IMG/VR virus record: IMGVR_UViG_3300024520_000071
Span: 1 to 63,106 of that record
DNA from: a virus
Length of the DNA: 63,106 nucleotides
Strand: one strand, 5' to 3'
Below the pieces are notes generated by a model that worked only from the letters and a program-made list of their open reading frames with translations, was not told the DNA's origin and made no database searches. Within the stretch, counting starts at the first letter, position 1, and each line of letters opens with the position of its first letter. Shown one piece after another: positions 22,125-30,498 of this stretch. The position numbers were made by a program, and so were the translations under genes.

Positions 22125-22774
22125 ACGAAGGCCCTCTAATCTGGAAGCCGATGGTTGAAGCTGCGTGCGATGTGTACGACAGCCCCAATCGATTCAGTGC
22201 TGCCGGCGTCGAGTTCTCGACCGAGAAGGTAGGGGATCTGGATTGCTTCATCTTCGCCGGGACCAACGCGGGGAAGTCAGACAGCAAGATCCAGCGCCTT
22301 GCGGCCCGCCTGACCGATTGGGCGCGTAACTGTCGCCGCGGCCGGAAGTCCGTCACTGTCCGAGGGCGAAAGGTCAAGGTGCATTCCGGCTACTGGGAAG
22401 GCGCCGGGATCGCGATGACTCATTTAACAGCGTTTGCGGAGAGGCATGAAGAGATCGGAATCATCGGGCACAGTGCCGGTGCGGCCGAGGCTGCTTTGGC
22501 GGGAATCCAGATCGAGAGCAGGTTCCCCGGCAAGATCAAGCGACTCTGTTGCGCGGCCATGCCTCGGATCGGCAATCAGGCACTGTCCAACGCATTCGAA
22601 AGCCTCTTTCCGATGGCCGATCGTTACCGCCTGTATGGTCGCAAGCGTGATCCTATCTGCTTCCTGCCGGTATTCGGATACAAATTCCTCGCGCCAATCA
22701 CCTGGCTCCCAAGCAAATTGGACGGCAAGCTCGATCACGGCTGCTCGCAATACGCACAACTCGTCAACGAATAG
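22121..22774 (+). CDS. Class-3-lipase-like alpha/beta hydrolase (217 aa)
   Basis: The serine elbow is GHSAG (Ser118), preceded by strands IGIIG and by VHSGYW (residue 87-92), the VH-x-G motif of class 3 lipases. A later RKRDPI offers the Asp and LDHGCSQY near the C-terminus offers the His, completing the triad in order. It overlaps the previous gene by ATGA and lies directly before the tail spike. In a phage this may cleave acyl groups of the host surface, act in entry through the envelope, or assist lysis. No signal peptide is seen. The fold call is fairly firm, the role is inferred. Confidence 0.7.
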   Translation: MNEGPLIWKPMVEAACDVYDSPNRFSAAGVEFSTEKVGDLDCFIFAGTNAGKSDSKIQRLAARLTDWARNCRRGRKSVTVRGRKVKVHSGYWEGAGIAMTHLTAFAERHEEIGIIGHSAGAAEAALAGIQIESRFPGKIKRLCCAAMPRIGNQALSNAFESLFPMADRYRLYGRKRDPICFLPVFGYKFLAPITWLPSKLDGKLDHGCSQYAQLVNE

Positions 22775-22781
22775 GGATATC

Positions 22782-25187
22782 ATGTCCAACGTAACTGAAA
22801 ACGTCCTGATGGCGAACTACATCAGCACCACGCTGAACGGGGCGATCCTTGCCGGTGACCTCGCGATGACTTTGACCTCCGTGACCGGACTGCCGACGAT
22901 AACCACGGCAAACGGCAAGCATACCTATCTGGAATTACAGCAGGTGGCAACTCCGGCGAATCGCGAGATCGTCAAGGTTACGGACATCACCGGTTCCGTG
23001 CTGACCATCGTCCGGGCACAGGATGGCACGTCCGCGCTGGGTTTCGCCGATGGCGACCGGGTGCGTATGACGATTACGCGAATCTTGGAGGAGGACTTTC
23101 GTAATGAGCTCAAGGACGTGATCGATTACGTGGACTACGCTCTGCCGGGAATTGCCGACCAGACTGATGCGGCCGTAACCAACTCGATCGCTGAGATTAT
23201 GGCGAATTACGGCGCCACGACGTATCACACAATCATCCTGCGGCCCGGCACGTACACGATTCCAGACAACCTAACGTGCGACCAGTACACATCTTTCCAC
23301 ATTCTCGGGGGCGCCGAGTTTGACATCACGGTGAACAGTAAGACGCTGGCAATCAATGGGGGCGTGATGGCAGGCCACTATCCGATTAAGACGGCACCGT
23401 CAGGAACTGCTCGGAAGATGGAAATCTTCAATCAACCGGCTCTCGTTGAGTGGTATGGCGCCACGCCAAACATGGCAGCAGGAAAGGCAGTTCTCGAAAA
23501 CGCCGCATTGGGTGCCATTCATTTGGTCGTTTCGAGTGGTATCAATGTCGAAGATGATCTCACCTTGGACACCACCCTGGAAATCTTGGAAATCCGCAAC
23601 GGAGCCATCCTCACGGCAACGAGCACAAAGACACTGACGTTCTCTGGGCAGTTTATTCATGCGATTGAAGGCGATCAAGTCTTTGGATCGACAGGCATGG
23701 CTGGAACGATCAATAACGACTCGATAAGCGCACACTGGTTTGGAGCACAGGGCGACGGCGCAACGGACGATGAAACGTCAATCGAAGCCGCAATCACCTT
23801 CTCGCGCGCTGGCGGCACGATCACGTTTATCTCCGGGCTCACATACCTGACCGGCCAGATCAACGTCACCAAAGAAATCATCCTCGACGGCGGACACTTC
23901 AAGAGCACCGCGGCCAATGCCGGGGACTCGCTAATCGATCTGAATGGTTCGGGACCGTCCGACTCAACGATCAGGAATTGCTACATCGAAGTCCCAGGCG
24001 CGACTGTCGGCGGTGATGTCGCCGGTATCAAGATCGAGTCGTCTACCGGCGTGTTCATCTCCAACTGCACATTCAGCGGCGCCAAGGCCGCGGCAAGCAA
24101 CTCGGCCTGCGTTTATCTTGTATCGGCCCAGCGGGTCAATATCGAAAACTGCCGGTTCACCGGAGCGGACGAAAACACAGTGACTTTCGAGAACTCTTCG
24201 AATTGCACGCTCAACAACTGCATCCTGACATCGGCCGGCGCCGTAGGGTCCAGTGTTGAGGTTGCTGGCACGGGCGCCGCCTGCATGATCAGCGCGAACG
24301 TCATCAAGAGCCACCTCGGCAATGGCGTCACAGTCACGGCCTCTGATGTTGCGATCATCAATAATATGATCACCGGCAACGTACTAGACGGGATTGTGGC
24401 GGACGGATCGAACATTGCGATCACTGGCAATAACATCACTGGCGGCGGCGCGAAGACAGATAGTGGCGTGGCTTGCGGATCGAGCGCCAGCGGTATCGTG
24501 ATCTCCGGAAACTCGATCACTGACTTCTCGAACGCGGGTGGAGAAGCTGTGGACATCGATGCGGCAGCGACTGACATCGCCATCCAGGGCAATGTGCTGA
24601 CCGGTAACTTCGCCACCATTACCGATGCCGGCGGCACCAATGTCAAGATCGGCGCGAACGTCGGCGTCGACGACGTGTACATGGCCCAGTACGATACCGC
24701 CAACACGGTTGATGGCGTTGTTCTGGCAGACAACGTATGGACGATCATCCCGATAAACACCGAAATGGTTGGTGCGGATTTCGCGGCGGCACCGGCGGCA
24801 AGTCAGATCACAGTCCAGCCGGGCACTTATGAGTGCAGGTATCAGGTGATGGTGTCGAATGGAGGTGCCCAGACAGGCACATTCCAGGCAAAAATTCGCG
24901 ACACGACCGCCGATTTAGATATCAGCGTGGCAGACGGGTACAGTAGCGACTCTTACTCCCTGGTCGCGAATAGGACAGCGGGCGACGCATCCCAAACACC
25001 CATTGGTAAAACCTTTCGATTCAGTTTAACTGCCGCATCAGACCTTGAAATGCGAGTCTATGCAAACTTAGGCGTGGCAGGCGGAACAGGCAAAGCAGCT
25101 TTTGCCGCATCGGCTATCATTGAACTTCCGGGGGCTTCGGCACCAAAGGAAGTCTACGCCTGGCTCGAAATCCGGAGGGCTCAGTAA
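22782..25187 (+). CDS. Tail spike with right-handed beta helix (801 aa)
   Basis: The start at 22782 has AATAGGGATATC upstream. The N-terminal 110 residues are a likely virion-binding domain (TTLNGAILAGDLAMTLTSVTG, then EILEEDF-type helix). Residues about 330-650 repeat strands with Asn/Ser/Thr turns and ISNCTFSGA, ITGNNITGG, ISGNSITDF rungs, the pectate-lyase-like helix of depolymerase spikes. Residues 650-801 form a jelly-roll C-terminus (TVQPGTYECRYQVMV). It would bind and probably degrade the host surface polysaccharide. Catalytic residues cannot be chosen by eye. Confidence 0.8.
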   Translation: MSNVTENVLMANYISTTLNGAILAGDLAMTLTSVTGLPTITTANGKHTYLELQQVATPANREIVKVTDITGSVLTIVRAQDGTSALGFADGDRVRMTITRILEEDFRNELKDVIDYVDYALPGIADQTDAAVTNSIAEIMANYGATTYHTIILRPGTYTIPDNLTCDQYTSFHILGGAEFDITVNSKTLAINGGVMAGHYPIKTAPSGTARKMEIFNQPALVEWYGATPNMAAGKAVLENAALGAIHLVVSSGINVEDDLTLDTTLEILEIRNGAILTATSTKTLTFSGQFIHAIEGDQVFGSTGMAGTINNDSISAHWFGAQGDGATDDETSIEAAITFSRAGGTITFISGLTYLTGQINVTKEIILDGGHFKSTAANAGDSLIDLNGSGPSDSTIRNCYIEVPGATVGGDVAGIKIESSTGVFISNCTFSGAKAAASNSACVYLVSAQRVNIENCRFTGADENTVTFENSSNCTLNNCILTSAGAVGSSVEVAGTGAACMISANVIKSHLGNGVTVTASDVAIINNMITGNVLDGIVADGSNIAITGNNITGGGAKTDSGVACGSSASGIVISGNSITDFSNAGGEAVDIDAAATDIAIQGNVLTGNFATITDAGGTNVKIGANVGVDDVYMAQYDTANTVDGVVLADNVWTIIPINTEMVGADFAAAPAASQITVQPGTYECRYQVMVSNGGAQTGTFQAKIRDTTADLDISVADGYSSDSYSLVANRTAGDASQTPIGKTFRFSLTAASDLEMRVYANLGVAGGTGKAAFAASAIIELPGASAPKEVYAWLEIRRAQ

Positions 25188-25651
25188 TGCGGGTACTCTA
25201 CGTTGATGACGATGACGACAACCGCAAGCAATTCTTGATTGCGGCGAGGATCGCACAGGTCGATCTGGATATCGATCTGGCGGCGAGCGTCGATGAGGCC
25301 GAAACGAAGATCAACGGCGTTGGGCAGTACGACATGATCGTCAGCGACGTCATCATGCCGGCGCGCAAGGGATGGGAGTTGATTCCGAAAGCGAAGAAAC
25401 GCGGGTTTCCGCTCGTGTTTGTCACCGCCTACACAGATCAAGCAGAGAAAGATCAGCACCTGTCAGGACATCTGGTCCTGGGGAAAGGCATGAATGGCTC
25501 GCCGACACAAGTCGAACTCTGTCAGGCTATCAGCAATGGAAGATTGGCAGTCATGGCAGCGGTAGATGACCTAAGCCGTTCAGCGGACGAGACGCAGATC
25601 ATGGCAAGGCAGATGACGCGCGAGACAGGACAGATGGTGGCACATGGATGA
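25187..25651 (+). CDS. CheY-like response-regulator receiver-domain protein (154 aa)
   Basis: All five receiver (REC) landmarks are present: the acidic pocket VDDDDD (Asp8-Asp9), phosphoacceptor Asp54 in SDVIMP, Thr80 in VTAYT and Lys100 in LGKG, on alternating strands and helices. The C-terminal 30 residues are a helix with Ser/Gln/Met. No DNA-binding domain is attached, so it resembles a stand-alone CheY. It begins at the stop of the tail spike (TAATG), overlaps the following coiled-coil/TM gene by eight bases, and lies inside the virion operon. A phage receiver domain in this place is unusual. Confidence 0.85.
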   Translation: MRVLYVDDDDDNRKQFLIAARIAQVDLDIDLAASVDEAETKINGVGQYDMIVSDVIMPARKGWELIPKAKKRGFPLVFVTAYTDQAEKDQHLSGHLVLGKGMNGSPTQVELCQAISNGRLAVMAAVDDLSRSADETQIMARQMTRETGQMVAHG

Positions 25652-26030
25652 TAAAATTCTCGAAAACCTTGGCTTCATTAAAGGCACAATGGAAGGCGTA
25701 CAAGGTGAAATTGGGAAGGCTCGCGAAAATATCGCCACCTTATTCAACTCGGAAGCGGAGCATGACACAGAACTGCAAAAACAGTTACAGCGGATTGAGG
25801 CACTGGAAAAGGTCAATGACGATGCCTCTGAGTCTCAGGGAGATTGGAAGCGCGGGCTTGTCATGCCTTTGCTTGTTGCTGTTATCATGGCCGTGGCAAC
25901 GGCTATCGTCGGTGCCTATATCTGGGTTCAGGTGCAGCGCCAAATTGAAAACATGCGGATAGACCCGACAACACATGCCTTCATTGAAAGTCAACCAGAT
26001 GCGGGGGATGTCGCCGAGGACGGACGATAA
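25644..26030 (+). CDS. Coiled-coil protein with one transmembrane segment (128 aa)
   Basis: Residues 1-65 are a polar coiled coil (GEIGKARENIATLFNSEAEH; QKQLQRIEALEK), residues about 73-97 one hydrophobic helix (VMPLLVAVIMAVATAIVGAYIW), then a short polar tail. The layout fits a holin-like or spanin-like lysis protein or a phage membrane signalling partner. It overlaps the receiver gene at its start and the nozzle gene for 56 bases at its end. Topology is predicted, function inferred. Confidence 0.65.
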   Translation: MDDKILENLGFIKGTMEGVQGEIGKARENIATLFNSEAEHDTELQKQLQRIEALEKVNDDASESQGDWKRGLVMPLLVAVIMAVATAIVGAYIWVQVQRQIENMRIDPTTHAFIESQPDAGDVAEDGR

Positions 26031-27918
26031 ACTCCTTCCGGCGTCATACTCATCCAGCGCAAAAGATGTCGATCTGCTCTCCGGCAAAATCCGTGCTATC
26101 CTCAACACGGCAGTCGTTGAGGCGATCGGCAGCGGCCAGATGTCCATCTACTACTGGGACGGCCCGAACAAGTGGTTGTCCTGGACTACGGATGTCGATG
26201 TTGTGCGCACACCTATTGGCGGCGACATCTACAACCGGATCTACTTCACAGGTGACGGAACACCGAAAGTCCGTGGGATCGATGCTACTGTCGATTCGGA
26301 ATACGATCTGGGGCTCCCGGCGCCCTCGAACACCCCGACCATCGTCACGCAGCAAAAGAGCCTGACCAACTGGACGCGGACTTGGTACTACTGGTACGAA
26401 GAGCCCGGCGGCAACACTGTCGACGCTGGCACGCTGACCGAAGGCGTGGACGTGATCGAGGTCACCCCGGGTCAATCCTGGACGATCTCGAGCATTCCCG
26501 CGAAGGTCACGGCAACAGCTGATGCTGTGTTCGTGGCCTACTTTGACGGCACCAGCAGCGGTGGCACGCACCTCGGTCGCCTGTGGCCTGATGTTTCTCT
26601 CTACTCTGGGTCCACCGATTTCGTACTGAACGGTGGTATCGGAACTATGACCCAGGTCACGGCCAGCGGTGTCGCGACCTTGACGCTGTCACTCGCAGAT
26701 CCGGATCCTAGCAACTACTCTGTCGATCGAACCTACGCCCAGACCTACGTGTCAGCATGGGGCGAAGAAGGGCCTCCAAGTACGATATCGACCGTGCAGC
26801 GAGTGTCCCCGGCCCAGGATGCTGTGATTTCGAACCTGAACACGACACTGGCCGGGAACTACAATGCCGCCAGCAAGCGGATCTACCGATCGATCACGAG
26901 CTCGTCGGGAACAACCTTCTTCTTGGTAGCCGAGGTTTCTCTTGCAACAGCGACCTACACCGACAGCAAGCTCGACAGCGAGATCAACGGGGCCCTGAAT
27001 GAGCTCAAGTCGGATGGCAACGGCACAGTCGGCCGATCCTGGCAACCGCCGCCTGCCGGCCTCACCGGTCTCGTAGAGATGCCGGGCGGGATCCTGGCCG
27101 GGTTCGTCGGGCGCGAGGTCTACCTGTCGGAGCCGTACCAACCGCACGCATGGCCTACCGGCTATTCCAAGGGCGTCGACTACGATATCATCGGCCTCGG
27201 CGTCACCGGCAACACCCTGGTCATCATGACTGACGGGTTCCCGTACGCCTTGAACGCGATCGATCCGGCCGTGTCGCAGATGACGCGCGTCGAGATCAAC
27301 CAGCCGTGTGTGGCGAAGCGTGGGATTGTCGACGGCGGATCCTTCGTGATCTACCCGTCCCAGAACGGGCTCATCTTCGTTCAGGGCAGTTCTGCCTCGA
27401 TCGGATCCGAGCAGTTCTACACACGAAAGGAGTGGAGCGCCATCAACCCCGAGACCATGGTTGCGGCGATCCACAATCGAAATCTGTACCTGTGGACCGA
27501 CAATATCGGCCTGATTGTCGACATCGACGAACGCGAGATCGGGATTATCGAGACGACTGTCACCGCTACTGGGGTTCACTCAGACCTGGAAAGTGACCGG
27601 TTATACCTCATCTCCGGATCTGACATCGTGGAATGGGAAGGCGGGACGACCCAGATGACCGGCTACTGGCGATCGATGGAGATGACATTCGAACGTGAGT
27701 TCACCCCGGTGATCTATCGCGTGGTTTCCACTGTGTACCCGGTGAGTGTCGAGTTCTACGCGGAGGGTTTGCTCGTGCAGACACTCTCTTGTCCTGACGA
27801 TGAAGCGGCCAAGGTGCCAGTACTCCGGCCAGAGAAGCACTGGATGATCGCGACGTCCGTTGCCGGTGACGTGGATCAGATTATCGTTGCCGACTCACTA
27901 TTGGAGCTCGATCGATAA
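25975..27918 (+). CDS. Tail nozzle/hub protein (647 aa)
   Basis: Large beta-rich protein with SYSSSAKDVDLLSGKI, YFTGDGTPKV, a Tyr/Trp-rich centre (TRTWYYWYEEPGG) and many blade-like repeats to the C-terminus. This is the layout of the nozzle of short-tailed phages (T7 gp12/P22 gp10-like propeller). The start at 25975 overlaps the TM gene; later ATGs at 25999 and 26008 are alternatives, and the homologous-looking part begins around MRGMSPRTDDKLLPA. It is followed by a fibre-like gene. Confidence 0.65.
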   Translation: MPSLKVNQMRGMSPRTDDKLLPASYSSSAKDVDLLSGKIRAILNTAVVEAIGSGQMSIYYWDGPNKWLSWTTDVDVVRTPIGGDIYNRIYFTGDGTPKVRGIDATVDSEYDLGLPAPSNTPTIVTQQKSLTNWTRTWYYWYEEPGGNTVDAGTLTEGVDVIEVTPGQSWTISSIPAKVTATADAVFVAYFDGTSSGGTHLGRLWPDVSLYSGSTDFVLNGGIGTMTQVTASGVATLTLSLADPDPSNYSVDRTYAQTYVSAWGEEGPPSTISTVQRVSPAQDAVISNLNTTLAGNYNAASKRIYRSITSSSGTTFFLVAEVSLATATYTDSKLDSEINGALNELKSDGNGTVGRSWQPPPAGLTGLVEMPGGILAGFVGREVYLSEPYQPHAWPTGYSKGVDYDIIGLGVTGNTLVIMTDGFPYALNAIDPAVSQMTRVEINQPCVAKRGIVDGGSFVIYPSQNGLIFVQGSSASIGSEQFYTRKEWSAINPETMVAAIHNRNLYLWTDNIGLIVDIDEREIGIIETTVTATGVHSDLESDRLYLISGSDIVEWEGGTTQMTGYWRSMEMTFEREFTPVIYRVVSTVYPVSVEFYAEGLLVQTLSCPDDEAAKVPVLRPEKHWMIATSVAGDVDQIIVADSLLELDR

Positions 27919-28814
27919 TGCCTGATGTCGTTTCAATCCCAGACGTTTCCAGGGTCACGGATACCGAGACTCGCCGGATCCTTCTGGCCATGAAAACGCA
28001 GATCGACCGACTTTCCGGAGTTGGGCGGCAGAGCGACCGGCCTGTTACGGTCCAGGAGCTCACGGATGCGGGTATGCTGGTCGATAACGGACGTAGCCTG
28101 ATATCGAGTGCGGTTCTGGTCAACGGCACCGATACAGGGCCTGTAAGCGCCGCACGTCCGGAAAACTTCCAGATCACGAATAACAACCTGACGCTGATCA
28201 CTGCTTCCTGGGATGCTGCGCTCTCGAGGAACCACTTGCTCACGGAGCTCTGGTACAATACGACCGACGACTCCGGGACCGCCACCCGGCTTTTGACTGA
28301 GCGCGGGACGTCCGTAACCTTTCGCCCGCCCACTGAGTTTGGGACGACGCTGTATTTCTGGACCCGGCACATCAATCGAGATGCTGCTCCGAGCGCGTAC
28401 CATGCCACAAGCGGAATTGCGTTGTCCACAAATGGAGAGGTCGACGAGCGGGTTTTGCGGATCCCGTTCGATATTCCTTCTGGCGGTCTGGCCAACGGTG
28501 TACATACGTTGCCTGGAAAACTTCCGAATAATGCGACGGTCATACGGACCCGTTATAACGTCACTACTACCTTTACCACGGCCGGAGTGACGAGGGTCGC
28601 GCTCGGGATTGATGCTGACGATACTTCGGGGCTTCTCGCGGCTGTAACCCTAGTCGCTGGATGGACATCAGGATGGCACGAGGGTATCCAACAGGGCGCG
28701 ACATTGGACTATTCAATTGCGACTACGGCAGAACGATCGATCATCGCTACGGTAACAACCGGACCAATAACTGCCGGCAACGCTATCATTCACCTCGAAT
28801 ACGTGGTCAATTAA
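27918..28814 (+). CDS. Tail fibre/appendage-like protein (298 aa)
   Basis: Overlaps the nozzle stop (TAATG). Residues about 10-30 form a helix with TETRRILLAMKTQIDRL, then an Fn3- or Ig-like sandwich (ITASWDAALSRNHLLTELWYNT) and a Thr/Gly-rich C-terminal sandwich. The composition is that of tail appendages. No family recognised. Confidence 0.55.
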   Translation: MPDVVSIPDVSRVTDTETRRILLAMKTQIDRLSGVGRQSDRPVTVQELTDAGMLVDNGRSLISSAVLVNGTDTGPVSAARPENFQITNNNLTLITASWDAALSRNHLLTELWYNTTDDSGTATRLLTERGTSVTFRPPTEFGTTLYFWTRHINRDAAPSAYHATSGIALSTNGEVDERVLRIPFDIPSGGLANGVHTLPGKLPNNATVIRTRYNVTTTFTTAGVTRVALGIDADDTSGLLAAVTLVAGWTSGWHEGIQQGATLDYSIATTAERSIIATVTTGPITAGNAIIHLEYVVN

Positions 28815-28829
28815 CACAAGGAGAACATC

Positions 28830-29027
28830 ATGGGCAAGTTGAAGACAATCCAACGGGGCGGCGGCGTTGTGGGTAACGTGGTATCGTCGCCGTGTCCTGA
28901 ATGCAAAGGCAAAGGCAAGATCGGCACTTACCAGTGCTTCATGTGCAACGAGGGTCGCCGCGGTGGCGTCGTTGACGAGTTCAAAGGCAGTAAGATCAGA
29001 ACCTGCGAGGCCCGGGAACAAGGATGA
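28830..29027 (+). CDS. Small CxxCxGxG protein (65 aa)
   Basis: Has AAGGAGAACATC upstream. CPECKGKGKIG and CFMCNEG form a half DnaJ-like zinc centre, the same motif type as the first gene of unit A. The rest is basic. It is unusual inside a virion operon. Overlaps the next gene by ATGA. Confidence 0.7.
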   Translation: MGKLKTIQRGGGVVGNVVSSPCPECKGKGKIGTYQCFMCNEGRRGGVVDEFKGSKIRTCEAREQG

Positions 29028-29557
29028 GCGACGTCACGACAGCTGAGTTCGAAGTGGTTGCTACGGTGCGGAAGCCGAAGCCAGAGATCCGTATTGCTAA
29101 CGCATCGGATGTCGCGGGCCTCACTCAGTGCATGATCGACTTTGCCGAGGAAATGGAACTGGGAAGTTTTGGATTGAAGGTCAATCCCCTATCGTTCCAT
29201 GCTTCGTTGCTGAATCAGATGATCAATGCACCTGGGACTTTCGTACTCGTTGTCGAAGCTGATTCTGAGATCATCGGCGGTGCAATGCTTTCTCTCGAAC
29301 CCCAATGGCTTTGCTCGTCGCAGATCGTGGCGATGGAGAAGTTCTGGTACTTGCATCCGGATTGGAGAAAAGGATCGAGCATTGCTATCAGGATGTGGAA
29401 AGCCTGCGAAGAGTGGGCACGCGATTGCAGAGCCGAACTCATGTGCGTAGGCCACTTCGCGAGCGCGCCTCCGGCCGCTGCCGCCATCTATGAACGTCGA
29501 GGCTTTACGCCTTACTTTATCGAATACATGAAGGAGATCAGGCCATGCCAGTCGTAA
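29024..29557 (+). CDS. GNAT-family N-acetyltransferase (177 aa)
   Basis: Transfers acetyl from acetyl-CoA to an amine. Motif A is visible as YLHPDWRKGSSIAIRMW (residues 109-125, acetyl-CoA loop WRKGSSIA), preceded by the FVLVVEAD-IIGGAML strand pair and followed by YERRGFTP near residue 156. Length is typical. Such enzymes are often encoded next to ejection proteins of short-tailed phages; the target is unknown. The gene overlaps its neighbours on both sides. Confidence 0.75.
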   Translation: MSDVTTAEFEVVATVRKPKPEIRIANASDVAGLTQCMIDFAEEMELGSFGLKVNPLSFHASLLNQMINAPGTFVLVVEADSEIIGGAMLSLEPQWLCSSQIVAMEKFWYLHPDWRKGSSIAIRMWKACEEWARDCRAELMCVGHFASAPPAAAAIYERRGFTPYFIEYMKEIRPCQS

Positions 29558-30486
29558 GCGCAGCTCTTGGATTAGGGACCATTATCGCAGGTGCTGCCAG
29601 CACTGCCGGAACTGTCGCAGCTGGCTATGCGGCCGGTGGTGCTGCTGCGCTTGTAGGTGGAGGACTTGGTGGTGTCGGCCCGGGTCTCATAGGTGCTGCC
29701 GGCGGATGGGGCGCTGTCGCAAAGGGAGCCCTTGGAGCCTACTCGCTTTACAATGGAATCCAGGGCGCAGAGCAAGCCGCCCAATTTGCGGATCAGCAAG
29801 CGGGTGCAGTAAATGATTCGTTTGACATCCAGAAGCAGCAGTATCGAGAATACCTGAACACTTACCTGCCGCTTGAGCGACAAGCCGCCGCACTTGCGCG
29901 TACTGGCATCCCGGCAGACTACGCGGCCGAGCGTGCTGGCAATGAAGTTCAACAGCAAATGGGTCAGGTATACGAAGCGCAGAATCGCGAGATGGCCCGG
30001 TATGGTGGAGATCCGACCTCCGGCGCGATGACCAGTCAAAGGGCTGATATTTCGCGGATCGCTGGACTTGCAGAAGCTGGCGCCCGGACCAACGCCCGCG
30101 AACGCACAGAGGCTGAGAATTTCCGCAGAAAGCTCGCTATCCTCAAGATTGGGCGTGGTATCCCAGACAACGCAGCAAACGGGATGCTGGACGCAAGCCG
30201 GCAGTTTGGCAGTCTCGCTGATTCGGAAGCTAATGCATCTGGCAATATCGCAGAAGGTATTTCGGCACTTGGCCCAATCCTTGGAAGCATCCTCCAAAAA
30301 CGAACTCCGCCCGCGCCGATCACTACTGGCGGCGGGACCGGGTTTTATCCTGGCACAAAAGTCGCCGCTGGAATACCGACAGGCAAGCCCCTGACGATCG
30401 GTGGAAGCAATCCGTATTTGCCAGCTTGGGCGCCCGTGCCTTCATCGAAATACCCAAAAATGACGCTGGGTAAACCCAAAATTTAA
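29545..30486 (+). CDS. Internal virion/ejection protein with hydrophobic N-terminus (313 aa)
   Basis: The first 70 residues are almost entirely Gly/Ala/Val/Leu (GTIIAGAASTAGTVAAGYAA), followed by a long helical Gln/Ala-rich region and a Gly/Pro-rich C-terminus. This is the character of small ejection proteins (gp14-like group) that enter the host membrane. It overlaps the acetyltransferase by 13 bases and precedes the two larger internal proteins in the usual order. Confidence 0.6.
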   Translation: MPVVSAALGLGTIIAGAASTAGTVAAGYAAGGAAALVGGGLGGVGPGLIGAAGGWGAVAKGALGAYSLYNGIQGAEQAAQFADQQAGAVNDSFDIQKQQYREYLNTYLPLERQAAALARTGIPADYAAERAGNEVQQQMGQVYEAQNREMARYGGDPTSGAMTSQRADISRIAGLAEAGARTNARERTEAENFRRKLAILKIGRGIPDNAANGMLDASRQFGSLADSEANASGNIAEGISALGPILGSILQKRTPPAPITTGGGTGFYPGTKVAAGIPTGKPLTIGGSNPYLPAWAPVPSSKYPKMTLGKPKI

Positions 30487-30498
30487 CGGAGCGGTACA

